Shown here: one piece after another, positions 49,971 through 59,023 of the stretch
Layout of the letters: each line of letters opens with the position of its first letter
Numbering within the stretch: the first letter of the stretch is position 1
Source: RGIG464 sp045599585
GTDB taxonomy: Bacteria > Myxococcota_A > Bradymonadia > UBA4248
Reading direction: 5' to 3'
Length of the DNA stretch: 64,000 nucleotides
Assembly: GCA_045599585.1 (NCBI GenBank)
Contig: JAZRWH010000187.1
Coordinates: 1 to 64,000, forward strand
The notes under the pieces: generated by a model
Database searches by the model: none
Told to the model about the DNA's origin: nothing
The model's input: only the letters and a program-made list of their open reading frames with translations
Made by a program: the position numbers and the translations under genes

Positions 49971-50351
49971 TCTCTGATTTCCTGTATCCGCGCTGTTTTG
50001 TGCTCTTAGAGCGTCTGCCCGCGCTGAAGCTCGTTTACGTTTTTTAGGGATGTATCCAATATAGATACATCAACTTACTTCTATAATCTCAACAAACGCA
50101 ATAATCACTCAATTTTGATATCAAAATGACTAAAAAATAGCGCAAATTACGTCAAAATGTGTGAAACAGGCGTTTGTGGTTATACTTTTTCGACAATTTG
50201 AGGAAAGGTGTTTTGAGGTCACGCTCAAAAAAGTGAAGCCTTTGCTATTCCATAAGTGAAAAAATAAGGTTTTTGGCGTAAAGACGGCATGCCGGTGTGT
50301 GGGCTTAAGAAAGTGAAGTAACAGCCGGCTGATTTTTTATATGGAGCCAAT
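49971..50351. other. 381-base divergent promoter region of the kinase and rng
   Basis: AT-rich, no gene, no repeat unit of the window's families. It must hold both promoters; I see no convincing -35/-10 pair. GGAG at 50343-50346 is the ribosome-binding site of rng. Confidence 0.5.
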
Positions 50352-51869
50352 ATGGGCAGCAATATACTTGTTATGAATACGACGAGCCATGAAACGCGTG
50401 TGGCGCTCGTCGAAAATGGAGCGATCAGCGAGTTTTTTCTGGAACGAAACTGCGAAAGAGGGACGGCAGGAAATATCTATAAAGGGCGCGTGCTGCGCGT
50501 GCTGCCGGGCATGCAGGCCGCTTTCGTTGATATCGGACAAGAAAAGGCCGCGTTTCTTTACGTTTCTGATGTCTATAACAAACATGAAGCTTATATGCAG
50601 GAAGTTGACGCTGATGCCGTCGATGATCCTGAAATTCCTCAGTCAAGAGGACAAAGTCGCTCTGTCGGCCCCATTGAGGAAAAATTAAGACAAGGTCAGG
50701 AAATCCTGGTTCAGGTTGCCAAAGAGGCGATCGGTACAAAAGGTGCCCGTATTACGAGCCATATTTCTCTGCCTGGACGTTTTCTCGTACACATGCCGAC
50801 GTTTGATCATATCGGCGTCAGTCGCCGAATTGACAGCGAAACTGAACGTACGCGGTTGCGCGATCTCGTGAACGAAAGACGTCAGGCTGGGACGGGCATT
50901 ATCGTGCGTACCGCAAGCGAAGGTGCAACTGAACAGCAGATTGATGAAGATTTTAATTACCTTACAAATTTGTGGCGCGATATCCTTCAAAAATTCGAAA
51001 AAACAAAATCACCTGCAATTTTATACGAAGAATTAGATCTTCCTTTGCGCTCCGTTCGTGATTTACTCACGGATGGCATCGAAGAAGTCGTCGTCGATGA
51101 TCCCGTTCAGTACGAACGCGTCCGTGGATTCGTCGAACGCTATCTGCCTGATCACGCTGCAAGTGTATCCCTGTACAAAGGTTTTGAACCCATTTTCGAT
51201 GCCTATGGCATTGAAATCGAGATTCAACGCGCACTCGCTCGACGCGTTTGGCTTCGCAGCGGCGGTTATCTCGTTATCGATACCGCTGAAGCCCTTACGG
51301 CAATTGACGTCAATACAGGTAAATACGTCGGTAGTCATACCCTTGAAGATACGATCTTGCAGATCAATCTTGAGGCCGTTCGCGAAATCGCCTATCAGCT
51401 CAAAGTGAGAAATATTGGCGGTATCGTGATCATTGACTTTATCGATATGGAACGCGTCGTAAATCGCGAAAAGGTTTATAATGCGCTCGAAGATGCTCTG
51501 ACACACGACAAAGCCAAAACGAACATCCTTAAGATTTCTGAGTTCGGCTTGGTCGAAATGACGCGCAAACGTGTGCGAGAAAGTCTCATTCAGAGCGTTT
51601 GCGAACCTTGCTTTTATTGCGAAGGCAAGGGGTACATCAAAAGTAGACAAAGTGTGGCATACGAGATTCTGCGCGATTTAAGACGCGAAGCTGTTACCTG
51701 CTCGCATAAACCGTTGACCGTTTTGGCGCATCCTGATGTCGCTCACCTCCTTTTCGATGAAGAACGCGCCGCGCTCGAAGATCTCGAAAAGAAGCTCGAA
51801 CGTCGCATCGAAATTCAGGCAAATACACTTTTCCACCACGAACAATATGAAGTCATCGCTGATGATTAA
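50352..51869 (+). CDS. rng: Rne/Rng-family endoribonuclease (RNase G-like)
   Basis: A 505-residue single-strand-specific endoribonuclease for rRNA maturation and mRNA decay. The S1 domain (GNIYKGRVLRVLPGMQAAFVDIGQEKAAFLYVSD) is followed by the RNase H-like and 5'-sensor parts (GTKGARITSHISLPGRFLVHMP, SRRI, GIIVRTASEGA). The catalytic segment has LTAIDVNTGKYVG and GGIVIIDFIDM with the Mg-binding Asp residues; the Zn-link C-x2-C lies in CEPCFYCEGKG. No long RNase E-type C-terminal scaffold is present. The next gene starts nine bases after its stop, so both are probably on one mRNA. Confidence 0.95.
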   Translation: MGSNILVMNTTSHETRVALVENGAISEFFLERNCERGTAGNIYKGRVLRVLPGMQAAFVDIGQEKAAFLYVSDVYNKHEAYMQEVDADAVDDPEIPQSRGQSRSVGPIEEKLRQGQEILVQVAKEAIGTKGARITSHISLPGRFLVHMPTFDHIGVSRRIDSETERTRLRDLVNERRQAGTGIIVRTASEGATEQQIDEDFNYLTNLWRDILQKFEKTKSPAILYEELDLPLRSVRDLLTDGIEEVVVDDPVQYERVRGFVERYLPDHAASVSLYKGFEPIFDAYGIEIEIQRALARRVWLRSGGYLVIDTAEALTAIDVNTGKYVGSHTLEDTILQINLEAVREIAYQLKVRNIGGIVIIDFIDMERVVNREKVYNALEDALTHDKAKTNILKISEFGLVEMTRKRVRESLIQSVCEPCFYCEGKGYIKSRQSVAYEILRDLRREAVTCSHKPLTVLAHPDVAHLLFDEERAALEDLEKKLERRIEIQANTLFHHEQYEVIADD

Positions 51870-51878
51870 TTTTCCGGT

Positions 51879-54800
51879 ATGTCTATGAAGTGCACTGAAT
51901 GCGGTTTTGAAAATGATGACAAACGCTTGCGTTGCGAGCAATGTGACGCCGAAATCAAAAAAAGCGCTTATGTCGTCAGCGTTGCCAATGGCCTAAAACG
52001 CCTTGAACGCGAAAAACTGGCTTTTCTTAATGATAAAGAAATTGTATCAAAATTTGATGAAAAAGTTGTTACGCAATATTCAGTGATGGCACCTCTAGAC
52101 CCGGAAGACGTCGAAAAACTCGTCGCAGAGCAGGACGAAACGCAGGAACTTCAGTCAATCGCTGCTGAGTTGCCTGAACTTGGAAAATTGCTCGAAGGAA
52201 ATCAACGCGCAAAGACAGAAACGTGGAGCCCTGCGGAAGAAGTTTCGGTGGTCTTGGGCGCTGATGCTACGATGACGTTCGGTTTGGCAAAAGTGCCAAC
52301 CCAACAAAATATTGCTGCTCGCTCAGATGATGATTCCCTCGTTTCGGGGATTCAGGATCTCGATGCCGTCGATCTGAGCAGTTCAACCAAAATGGATATC
52401 GCTGCAGTCGTTGCGTCCCCCTCCTGTTTGCAAGAAAAAACAGTGTGCAGACCAACGCTAGAGCTCGCCGCTGCGACGAAGGAAGCCTCTGCAGAATGGG
52501 AAATCTCTCATAAACCCGCTGGTCGCTTTGATAGCTTGCTTGATACGCTCTACGAGGAAATTCAGGATCTGGAAGCTTCGGATATCGTCGAGAAGAAAAC
52601 CTCTTTTGCGTCAACTGATCAAAAGACAATCTACGAAGAGATACAAGAAGTTAGCGCCGAAGACGTCTTCGAAGAAAAAACAGCTAGTATTTCCGAAGCT
52701 GCTTTGCGCACGCTTTATGAAGAAGTTCAAGACGTTGCCGATTTCGTTGAAGAAGGGTTGGCTGCGAGCGAAAATTCGGGATTACACACCGTCTATGAAG
52801 AAATTCAAGATATCAGCAGTAATGCTGTTTTGGATTCGATGGCGGATAAAAAAATTCGTGAAAAAGCAGGATCTTTCACGAAATTTGAAGAGCTTCAGGA
52901 AGTCGATGGGGAGATCATCTTCGAAGAAGATGAACCGCATGAACCGGCTCGTGAAAGCGTCTATGGCTTGCTGCCCGTCGAATCTGCTAGTCTATCCAAT
53001 GAAACTCAAGTCAATGCTCAGGTCGCGGTCGCTGAAGTCACCGATGCAGAACCCCAAAAACCGCGTGCCCGTATTTTAAGACACGATTTTCGTGTTGCTC
53101 CGCACGCTAAGGCGGTAGCAGGTGCTTCGCCGATTGAAAAATTAAAGGCTCAGGGCGTCTTTGATCCTCCGAAAGCTCACGCCGAAGTTTCTCGAAATAT
53201 CGATAATCTCATTGTTGATAATTATTTTCCACGAGCAGAACTCGAAACATGGAATGGCGAGATCCAACTGGATGGCTCAAATCAACCGTTGCGTTGTAAC
53301 GGTTTTGTTGAGGCAGAATCCCTTTTTGTAAATCAAGACGATCCTTCGCACAATGACCTCGCTTCCTCCATCTCCATAGGCGCCGTCTCTTCGCCTGCGC
53401 CCGATAATGAAAAACTCGCTGAAATTGCAGCGAATATTGCTCCTAAAAATGCCACAACAGAGGACGATCATTCGATTAGATCTCGTTCGGAGGATGTCGC
53501 TTGCCCATTCGATGCTGAAGCAGAACGGGCAGGGGATAAAAAGATCTACAACGATTTACACAAGGATGATCTGCTCTGCTCTGATGAAAAAAATGTCCGC
53601 ATCGAGGTCGATTTACAAAAGAAATCAAGCGGTAAAAAAAGTAAAACGCGTCAGCTACTCGTCGAGAGCGAGTCGGACGAACTCAAACCAGAAAATCGTC
53701 CCTCAAAAACGCTTGATGCACCCAAAATTAGCCTCAGCGAAATCAAGTTAAATAATCCTGAAGCGACACCGACGACTGTCGGGCCCCTCGAAGAAATTGA
53801 GTCGGGACATAAAATGGCTGGCGTTGTCAGCTTTATTTGGGCGTTTGTCATCGCCTGCTTTGTCGTTGGAATCTTGTACCTCTGCTACTTAATGGGATTT
53901 TTTGCTTGGATTCATCCGTATTTTGATCCGCACCCGCCCAAGGTTACCCCTCAGCTCGCACAAGCGCCTGAATCCGATATCATCGATCAAAGCGCGCTCG
54001 TCGCACAAGCCGTTGAAACTGCGTCCTTAGCTTTTCAAAATACTGTCAATTACGAAAATTATCTCAATCTTCATATCAAACAGGAAATTGAAGCTTTGGA
54101 TAATGGCGATTTGCTTGTTGATGAAAACGCTGATCAAGATACATTTGATAATAAAATACAGTTGTACGCGTTTGGTCATGCATTTTATCCAGAAGATCTC
54201 GCGTTTGAAACCGGCTATATTCAAACGTTGTTTGACGCAGGCAAGTTTGAACAGGTTCGATATTTTATAGATAATCTTCCTCGGGAACGTCGTTTTGCAG
54301 AAGAGGTTCAAGCTTTCCGACTTCGTTCGTTTACGGAAGATCCTCACTTTATCTCTGAGCCATGGACGATTACAGCGCGTGATTTCCAAGATCTTAGTCC
54401 GTTAGGCGGAGGTTCTACCGTTACACTCAAGTTGATGCAGAATGGCAAAGAAGAAGCTGCCTTCAAACCGCTTCAGACGCGCCTTCAATCGAATTATCGT
54501 GCCGAAATCGCTGCTTGGCGCCTTTGTGAACTGATTGGCTGCGATTTCAAAGTGCCTTACAATCGTGAAGTGCGCATAAGTTATGAAGACTTTTATCAAC
54601 TTTATGGCCGTTCTCGTTCTTCCAAAGCAGCAACTTACCGAAAGGAACTCGCTGATATCACTTGGCGTAAAGATGTCGATGGAAAGCGCTATGTCTACGG
54701 AACTTATAAAGAATGGATACCAGGATTCACGCGTTTTCCGATTGAGCTGACTTCCATGTGGAAAACTTGGCTTCGTGCAGATTCGCCCATTTTTGAATTT

Positions 54801-55289
54801 CCTGAGCTGTCTAAGGCGCTTTCGCCTATCGCACACAATCAACACACTTCTAAGTTGTTTGCCGAAATCCTCAAACGTTCTCCCGATCTTACGACTGAAA
54901 AGCTCGCAGCACAGATCTCTGAAGTGCTCGTTTTCGACTTTTTATTGGGAAACTGGGACAGATTTTCAGGGGTTCCCGAATGGTGGGGCGTGAATTGTCA
55001 GTATAAGGATAGCCAAATCGTTTCGATCGATAATGGCGCTGGTTTTCAGTGGGGGGCAAACCAAAAGGTGACCGAGCGCTTCATGATGACTGAGCGGTTT
55101 AGCAGGCACTTTGTCGATGCGATTCGAAACCTTGACAAAGATCTGACCTACAGCTTGCTTTTCCCTAATCCTGATTCGAAGGATAAAGCCAGTTTTGAAC
55201 AATTTTGGAAACAGCGTGGCGCTTTTTTAGAGCGCGTGGATGCACTTGTTCATAAATATGGCGAAGACGTTGTGCTCGCTTTTCCGTAA
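51879..55289 (+). CDS. Membrane protein with N-terminal zinc ribbon and C-terminal FAM20C-like kinase domain
   Basis: A 1136-residue protein. A zinc ribbon opens it (CTECGFENDDKRLRCEQC). Residues 40-645 are acidic and low in structure, with five copies of T-x-[YF]-E-E-[ILV]-Q-[DE] at about 223, 250, 278, 304 and 334. One transmembrane helix (about 646-672) follows. The C-terminal part matches FAM20-type secretory kinases: AAFKPLQT (Lys near 863) with RAEIAAWRL (Glu), a FxxVPYNREV strand, FDFLLGNWDRFSG (Asp 1027) and IDNGAGF (Asp 1051). These correspond to the Lys, Glu, N-x-D-R and D-N-G metal sites of Golgi casein kinase. If the N-terminus is cytoplasmic, the kinase domain is periplasmic (inference). 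It follows rng by nine bases. Confidence 0.78.
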   Translation: MSMKCTECGFENDDKRLRCEQCDAEIKKSAYVVSVANGLKRLEREKLAFLNDKEIVSKFDEKVVTQYSVMAPLDPEDVEKLVAEQDETQELQSIAAELPELGKLLEGNQRAKTETWSPAEEVSVVLGADATMTFGLAKVPTQQNIAARSDDDSLVSGIQDLDAVDLSSSTKMDIAAVVASPSCLQEKTVCRPTLELAAATKEASAEWEISHKPAGRFDSLLDTLYEEIQDLEASDIVEKKTSFASTDQKTIYEEIQEVSAEDVFEEKTASISEAALRTLYEEVQDVADFVEEGLAASENSGLHTVYEEIQDISSNAVLDSMADKKIREKAGSFTKFEELQEVDGEIIFEEDEPHEPARESVYGLLPVESASLSNETQVNAQVAVAEVTDAEPQKPRARILRHDFRVAPHAKAVAGASPIEKLKAQGVFDPPKAHAEVSRNIDNLIVDNYFPRAELETWNGEIQLDGSNQPLRCNGFVEAESLFVNQDDPSHNDLASSISIGAVSSPAPDNEKLAEIAANIAPKNATTEDDHSIRSRSEDVACPFDAEAERAGDKKIYNDLHKDDLLCSDEKNVRIEVDLQKKSSGKKSKTRQLLVESESDELKPENRPSKTLDAPKISLSEIKLNNPEATPTTVGPLEEIESGHKMAGVVSFIWAFVIACFVVGILYLCYLMGFFAWIHPYFDPHPPKVTPQLAQAPESDIIDQSALVAQAVETASLAFQNTVNYENYLNLHIKQEIEALDNGDLLVDENADQDTFDNKIQLYAFGHAFYPEDLAFETGYIQTLFDAGKFEQVRYFIDNLPRERRFAEEVQAFRLRSFTEDPHFISEPWTITARDFQDLSPLGGGSTVTLKLMQNGKEEAAFKPLQTRLQSNYRAEIAAWRLCELIGCDFKVPYNREVRISYEDFYQLYGRSRSSKAATYRKELADITWRKDVDGKRYVYGTYKEWIPGFTRFPIELTSMWKTWLRADSPIFEFPELSKALSPIAHNQHTSKLFAEILKRSPDLTTEKLAAQISEVLVFDFLLGNWDRFSGVPEWWGVNCQYKDSQIVSIDNGAGFQWGANQKVTERFMMTERFSRHFVDAIRNLDKDLTYSLLFPNPDSKDKASFEQFWKQRGAFLERVDALVHKYGEDVVLAFP

Positions 55290-55341
55290 GGGCTAAGTTC
55301 ATGCAAGGTTTGGCTCGCTTTTGGCTTTGGCTTGGTTTGAA

Positions 55342-55516
55342 GGGGGGAAGTCTCCCCCTGAGCGTCTATGGCGCGCGCTCGAAGTCGGTTTGCAGGAAAA
55401 ATGGGTTCGGGCGTATTGAGCGAAGCGAGAAGCCCGAACGGCGCCGCGTATCGCAGCTTGCTGACGATAGCGGCGCCTTAAAATGCGCTGCCATACGCCG
55501 CTACCCCCTCTGCGCT
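55342..55516 (+). repeat. Class-1 palindromic intergenic repeat, copy R7 (long form)
   Basis: GGGGGAAGTCTCCCCCTGAG, CGTCTATGGCGC, then about 100 bases with nested hairpins (GTTCGGGC-GTATT; GGCGCCG-CGTATCG/CGATAGCGGCGCC), then GCGCTGCCATACGCCGC and CTACCCCCTCT. The nested units look like class-2 units inserted into the loop of a class-1 element. It ends about 25 bases before the next gene's start. Confidence 0.82.
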
Positions 55517-55540
55517 GCGTCAACAAAGTCTGGCGTGAAG

Positions 55541-56752
55541 ATGGGGCTCCTGGCTTTTATGCTGATCTGCTTTACGCTAAGCGCTTGCAGTGATCCCGAA
55601 AGTTTTGAAGGATACTTTGTCGAAACTTTGAAGTCAGGACGCGTGGATTACAATGTCCAAACGGATGGCGGCGAACTGCGGTACCATCGCATGGTATTAA
55701 AACAGTATGATACTCAGCTCGCTGGCATTATCGAAATGTTTAATATGAATTCTTATGAAGAATTCGACGATCTGCCTAATATGATGGATTATCAGATCGA
55801 TTACTACAGCTGCGTTCGCTTTGATGAAGCTTACGTTTCGTCTGATAAACTTCACGCGACGTTTACTGATCAGGAAATGCGCAGATGGCGTTTAAATTTG
55901 AGTCATTGTTCGGGGAGTAAAATTTGCGGCAATTTTGAACGTCTCAATTATAAATCGGCCGTTCAAAATGACAGTGAAGCCTGTTTGTGGAAGGATTTTG
56001 AATACTGTAGCCATGAGCGTTCGAATTCAAATATGATCGTCATGGAGAACGTGGATAGCTCAAAAGCAAATAAGCTTTCCTGTGTTGATTATTATCGAGA
56101 TTACGATTTTTACGTCAGATTAACCGAGCCGCTTGCAAAAGGTGTATTTTGCAAACCCAGTGCAAAAATGTGCAACAACGTCAGATTGGGCGTGTTTTTA
56201 ACCCGGCTTGACGGGAATACGCTCGTGACGTCAGAGTATGCTTCCGCCCGGTTAGATAGTTTTGACATTTCGCCAAACGGTGAGCGCAGGGTTAGATTGC
56301 GCAGGCCCGTTTCGTTGTATGCGTCGTCGCTCGGAAATGTCGCCTTTGCAACCCTTGTTGCGTATGTGGATGTTTATGAAGATGGTGTCTTTGATATCAG
56401 AGACGACCGGGTGGTTGCCTATTTAGATAAAAAAATATTGATGTTTGCATCAGAAGCAGCACACGAATCCTTAAAAGGTATCAGCAGTGCTACAGCCCGT
56501 CTAGATGAGATCATGGCGATCGTTTCAGAACAAAATGAACCGATGAAATGGCAGATTTATAGTGTGACAACGGCAACGCGTAAAACGCTTAGTGTTCAAG
56601 CCACGGCGATTACCGGCTTAGGGAGTGTTTCGGATGTAGCCGTCGAACTCGAGTCAGCTTTGGATGACACCGGAAATGGCTGCTGCTTCGAAATGTCTGA
56701 TACCTGTTTACGTCAATGTTCGGGCATCTTTCCGGTGGGGGTAGCGCATTGA
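55541..56752 (+). CDS. Lipoprotein of unknown function
   Basis: A 403-residue lipoprotein: signal peptide GLLAFMLICFTLSAC, lipobox LSAC. The mature region has ten or so Cys and no domain I recognise (SCVRFDEAYVSSDKLHATF, CGNFERLN, VFCKPSAKMC). The reading frame is open back to 55301, but that stretch is the class-1 repeat R7, so ATG 55541 (or GTG 55535) is the true start. The end overlaps the next gene. It belongs to an envelope gene run that reaches to 59818. Confidence 0.75.
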   Translation: MGLLAFMLICFTLSACSDPESFEGYFVETLKSGRVDYNVQTDGGELRYHRMVLKQYDTQLAGIIEMFNMNSYEEFDDLPNMMDYQIDYYSCVRFDEAYVSSDKLHATFTDQEMRRWRLNLSHCSGSKICGNFERLNYKSAVQNDSEACLWKDFEYCSHERSNSNMIVMENVDSSKANKLSCVDYYRDYDFYVRLTEPLAKGVFCKPSAKMCNNVRLGVFLTRLDGNTLVTSEYASARLDSFDISPNGERRVRLRRPVSLYASSLGNVAFATLVAYVDVYEDGVFDIRDDRVVAYLDKKILMFASEAAHESLKGISSATARLDEIMAIVSEQNEPMKWQIYSVTTATRKTLSVQATAITGLGSVSDVAVELESALDDTGNGCCFEMSDTCLRQCSGIFPVGVAH

Positions 56753-58290
56753 CGCGGTTAGGTAAGTTAGTTTTGAGCGTCTTGCTGTCGTTGACAGCCG
56801 TGTCAGTAGGGACGCTTTTTGAGCCGCAGGCCTATGCTCAGTCTAAGTACGAGTATCTGCCCGAAATGTCTGTGCCCCAAGATGCGCGAAAACGCATTGC
56901 ATTTTTTCCAAAAGCCATACCGATTTATTTGTGGCCGAATTCACCTACGGCGCGCGATATCGATGTGACGGCTGTACGCCATGAGCTGATGAAACATGCG
57001 CGTGCACATAAAATCTTAAGAGTCGTCAGCGATTCTACGTTAAACGAGGCGTTTGAAAAAAATGCTTATGAAGAAAGAGATGCGTTTGCGCAAGCCGAAA
57101 TCGATATGGCTTACGCTGAAACCTACGCCGCTAGCTTGAATTACGAGACTGCGCTTTCGACACTCGAACGTGTTTTGAGAAACTTCGAACGCTCAATGGC
57201 GCGATACTTTGATACGAAATTAATGTCGCATGCGTTACAGCTCTATGCTTATACGCAGCTGTCGATGATGCGTGAACTAGATGAGGTTCCCGTCGAGCGC
57301 GTGCACATGGTTCGACGTGCCTTCATGGAGTTTATTCGCATTTCTCCGCACGTTGTGCTGCTCGAAGGACGTCAGCCCAAAGATAGAGTACAGTATTATA
57401 CCGAGGCTCGCGCACTTTTTATGCAAAATGCCGTCTATCGCCAGACAAAAATTGAAGATGCGAGACGGTTAGCGCGTCAGTTAGATACGGATCTATTAGT
57501 CTTTCTGCGCTTTGTACAAAAAGAGGACGGTTCTTTTGATGCAGAAATCGATTTTTATGATCTAGAAAATGATGAAATAACTTATGAAATTGCGCCAATT
57601 CCCGAAAAAAGTGAGGATCATGTAAAATTAAAGGGAGGCGCAAGCGAGCCCGCTTCCGTATTTGCGGATGCAATCTCACTAAAACTTGAAAATTTGTACA
57701 CTTGTCTTTCGATGCCAGCATTGGCGCCGCCGCCGCTATTTTCGGGTGAAGAGGGCCGTATTTATCTTGAACTCAATGCGTTGTATTTTACGTATGCGCT
57801 CTATGATACGTCTTCAGCGCCTCAAACTGTGGGCGCATCGGCACGTGTGACGTACATGATCACGGAGCATTTCTTCGTACAGGGGGCTTTTTCGGTCTCA
57901 GGTGTTTTTCAGGACAAAGCAAAAGACCTGTACGACTCGTTTCAAGTCCTACGATTCGATGCCAGTGCAGGCATTTCTGCTGATTTTCATTGGATCAGGA
58001 CATATATGACGATCGGCCTGGAAGGCGAATACATGACGCCGTTTGCAGTAACGACGAGTTTGACGTGTAAGGCGTTTGGTAGCAACGATCTGGGATGCAA
58101 TGATGACGATATTGAGTACAACGATACACCAGGATTATTTGGATTTAACGTGGCATTAGGGCTGAATTTGGGCAAAGATCCGTTTTATCTCGTGCTTGAA
58201 GGCTTTTTGACGTTGAACATTGCGCCAATACCAGAAGGTTGGTTCAGCATTCCGGTTGGCGCGACGATGGGGGTGCAGTATCGATTTTAG
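56749..58290 (+). CDS. Exported protein with predicted outer-membrane beta-barrel end
   Basis: A 513-residue protein. TTG 56749, overlapping the previous stop codon (TTGA) and preceded by GGTGGGGG, gives a good signal peptide (TRLGKLVLSVLLSLTAVSVGTLF, cleavage after AYA). ATG 56716 is an alternative. The middle region (60-330) is helical and TPR-like (AEIDMAYAETYAASLNYETALSTLERVL). The last 170 residues alternate in strands, YMITEHFFVQGAFSVSGVF, TYMTIGLEGEYMTPF, FNVALGLNLG, and end GATMGVQYRF with terminal Phe, as in outer-membrane barrels. A similar layout is common in Myxococcota proteins of unknown role. Confidence 0.75.
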   Translation: MTRLGKLVLSVLLSLTAVSVGTLFEPQAYAQSKYEYLPEMSVPQDARKRIAFFPKAIPIYLWPNSPTARDIDVTAVRHELMKHARAHKILRVVSDSTLNEAFEKNAYEERDAFAQAEIDMAYAETYAASLNYETALSTLERVLRNFERSMARYFDTKLMSHALQLYAYTQLSMMRELDEVPVERVHMVRRAFMEFIRISPHVVLLEGRQPKDRVQYYTEARALFMQNAVYRQTKIEDARRLARQLDTDLLVFLRFVQKEDGSFDAEIDFYDLENDEITYEIAPIPEKSEDHVKLKGGASEPASVFADAISLKLENLYTCLSMPALAPPPLFSGEEGRIYLELNALYFTYALYDTSSAPQTVGASARVTYMITEHFFVQGAFSVSGVFQDKAKDLYDSFQVLRFDASAGISADFHWIRTYMTIGLEGEYMTPFAVTTSLTCKAFGSNDLGCNDDDIEYNDTPGLFGFNVALGLNLGKDPFYLVLEGFLTLNIAPIPEGWFSIPVGATMGVQYRF

Positions 58291-58371
58291 CGATAGGTGT
58301 CGCGCTTTTTCTTGAAAATGCGCGGATAAATTCGCTAAACTGTAGTGAGCTTGTTGCTCAGGAGGACTTTT

Positions 58372-58923
58372 ATGAAAAGATTACGATCGTATTTGGGGGC
58401 TTTCTTGTTGATGGTCAGTGCATTTTGTTTCTCTGCCTGCGAAACGGATACGCACTATGACGCATTGACTGCCGTACTTAAAGTTTCGATCCCCGAAACA
58501 CCCTATACCGATAACAAGGCGGTTATTTATCAACGTATTACGTTTGATCGTGATATCGTCCTTCTTTCCAGCATCGATCTTGGCAATGCCTACCTCAGTG
58601 CAATTTCAGATTTTGACGAAGATTTGATGGCAATCGTTCAAAATGCAACCGTTGCGATCGTTGATCCTGTAGACAACGAAACCATTCGTGATTATTGGCT
58701 CATCACGATGGACTCGATGCGTCATAAAAATGAAGCAAAACTCGTTGAATTTGTGATCGATGATCTTGCGACCTATTTTGGCGAGTACAATGACCTCAAA
58801 ATTATGGTCGAACTTGAGCTTGATCCGTATCAAGCGATGAAATATCGCCTCGAGCATTGCGGCGGTGAAACAGCCTGCAGCTTCGAGTTGATGCTCTCGA
58901 TGACCTTCGATATGAAGGATTAA
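58372..58923 (+). CDS. Small lipoprotein of unknown function
   Basis: A 183-residue lipoprotein: signal peptide KRLRSYLGAFLLMVSAFCFSAC, lipobox FSAC. The mature part is beta-rich (LKVSIPETPYTDNKAVIYQRITFDRDIVLLSSIDLG). Its two Cys near the end (HCGGETACSFELML) may pair. GGAGG six bases before ATG 58372 decides the start; the in-frame ATG 58345 is rejected. No family recognised. Confidence 0.75.
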   Translation: MKRLRSYLGAFLLMVSAFCFSACETDTHYDALTAVLKVSIPETPYTDNKAVIYQRITFDRDIVLLSSIDLGNAYLSAISDFDEDLMAIVQNATVAIVDPVDNETIRDYWLITMDSMRHKNEAKLVEFVIDDLATYFGEYNDLKIMVELELDPYQAMKYRLEHCGGETACSFELMLSMTFDMKD

Positions 58924-58973
58924 TCTCGCGTTTTGGCCTCTCGCCTTGACAATCTTGCTATTACGCAATACAA

Positions 58974-59003
58974 AAAAGCTCCCTGTATTGGGGGCTTTTT
59001 TGG
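58974..59003 (+). terminator. Rho-independent terminator
   Basis: AAAAAGCTCCC pairs with GGGGGCTTTTTT around TGTATT/G, about 50 bases after the small lipoprotein gene and just before the next start codon. The next gene therefore needs its own promoter or read-through. Confidence 0.85.
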
Positions 59004-59023
59004 TTTTTAGATTTGGTCGGATT

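Noticed and set aside
51879..55289. HipA toxin-kinase as the identity of the C-terminal kinase domain
   Set aside because: The N-W-D-R and D-N-G sites and the F-K-P strand follow the FAM20 order and spacing; HipA signature segments are not visible.
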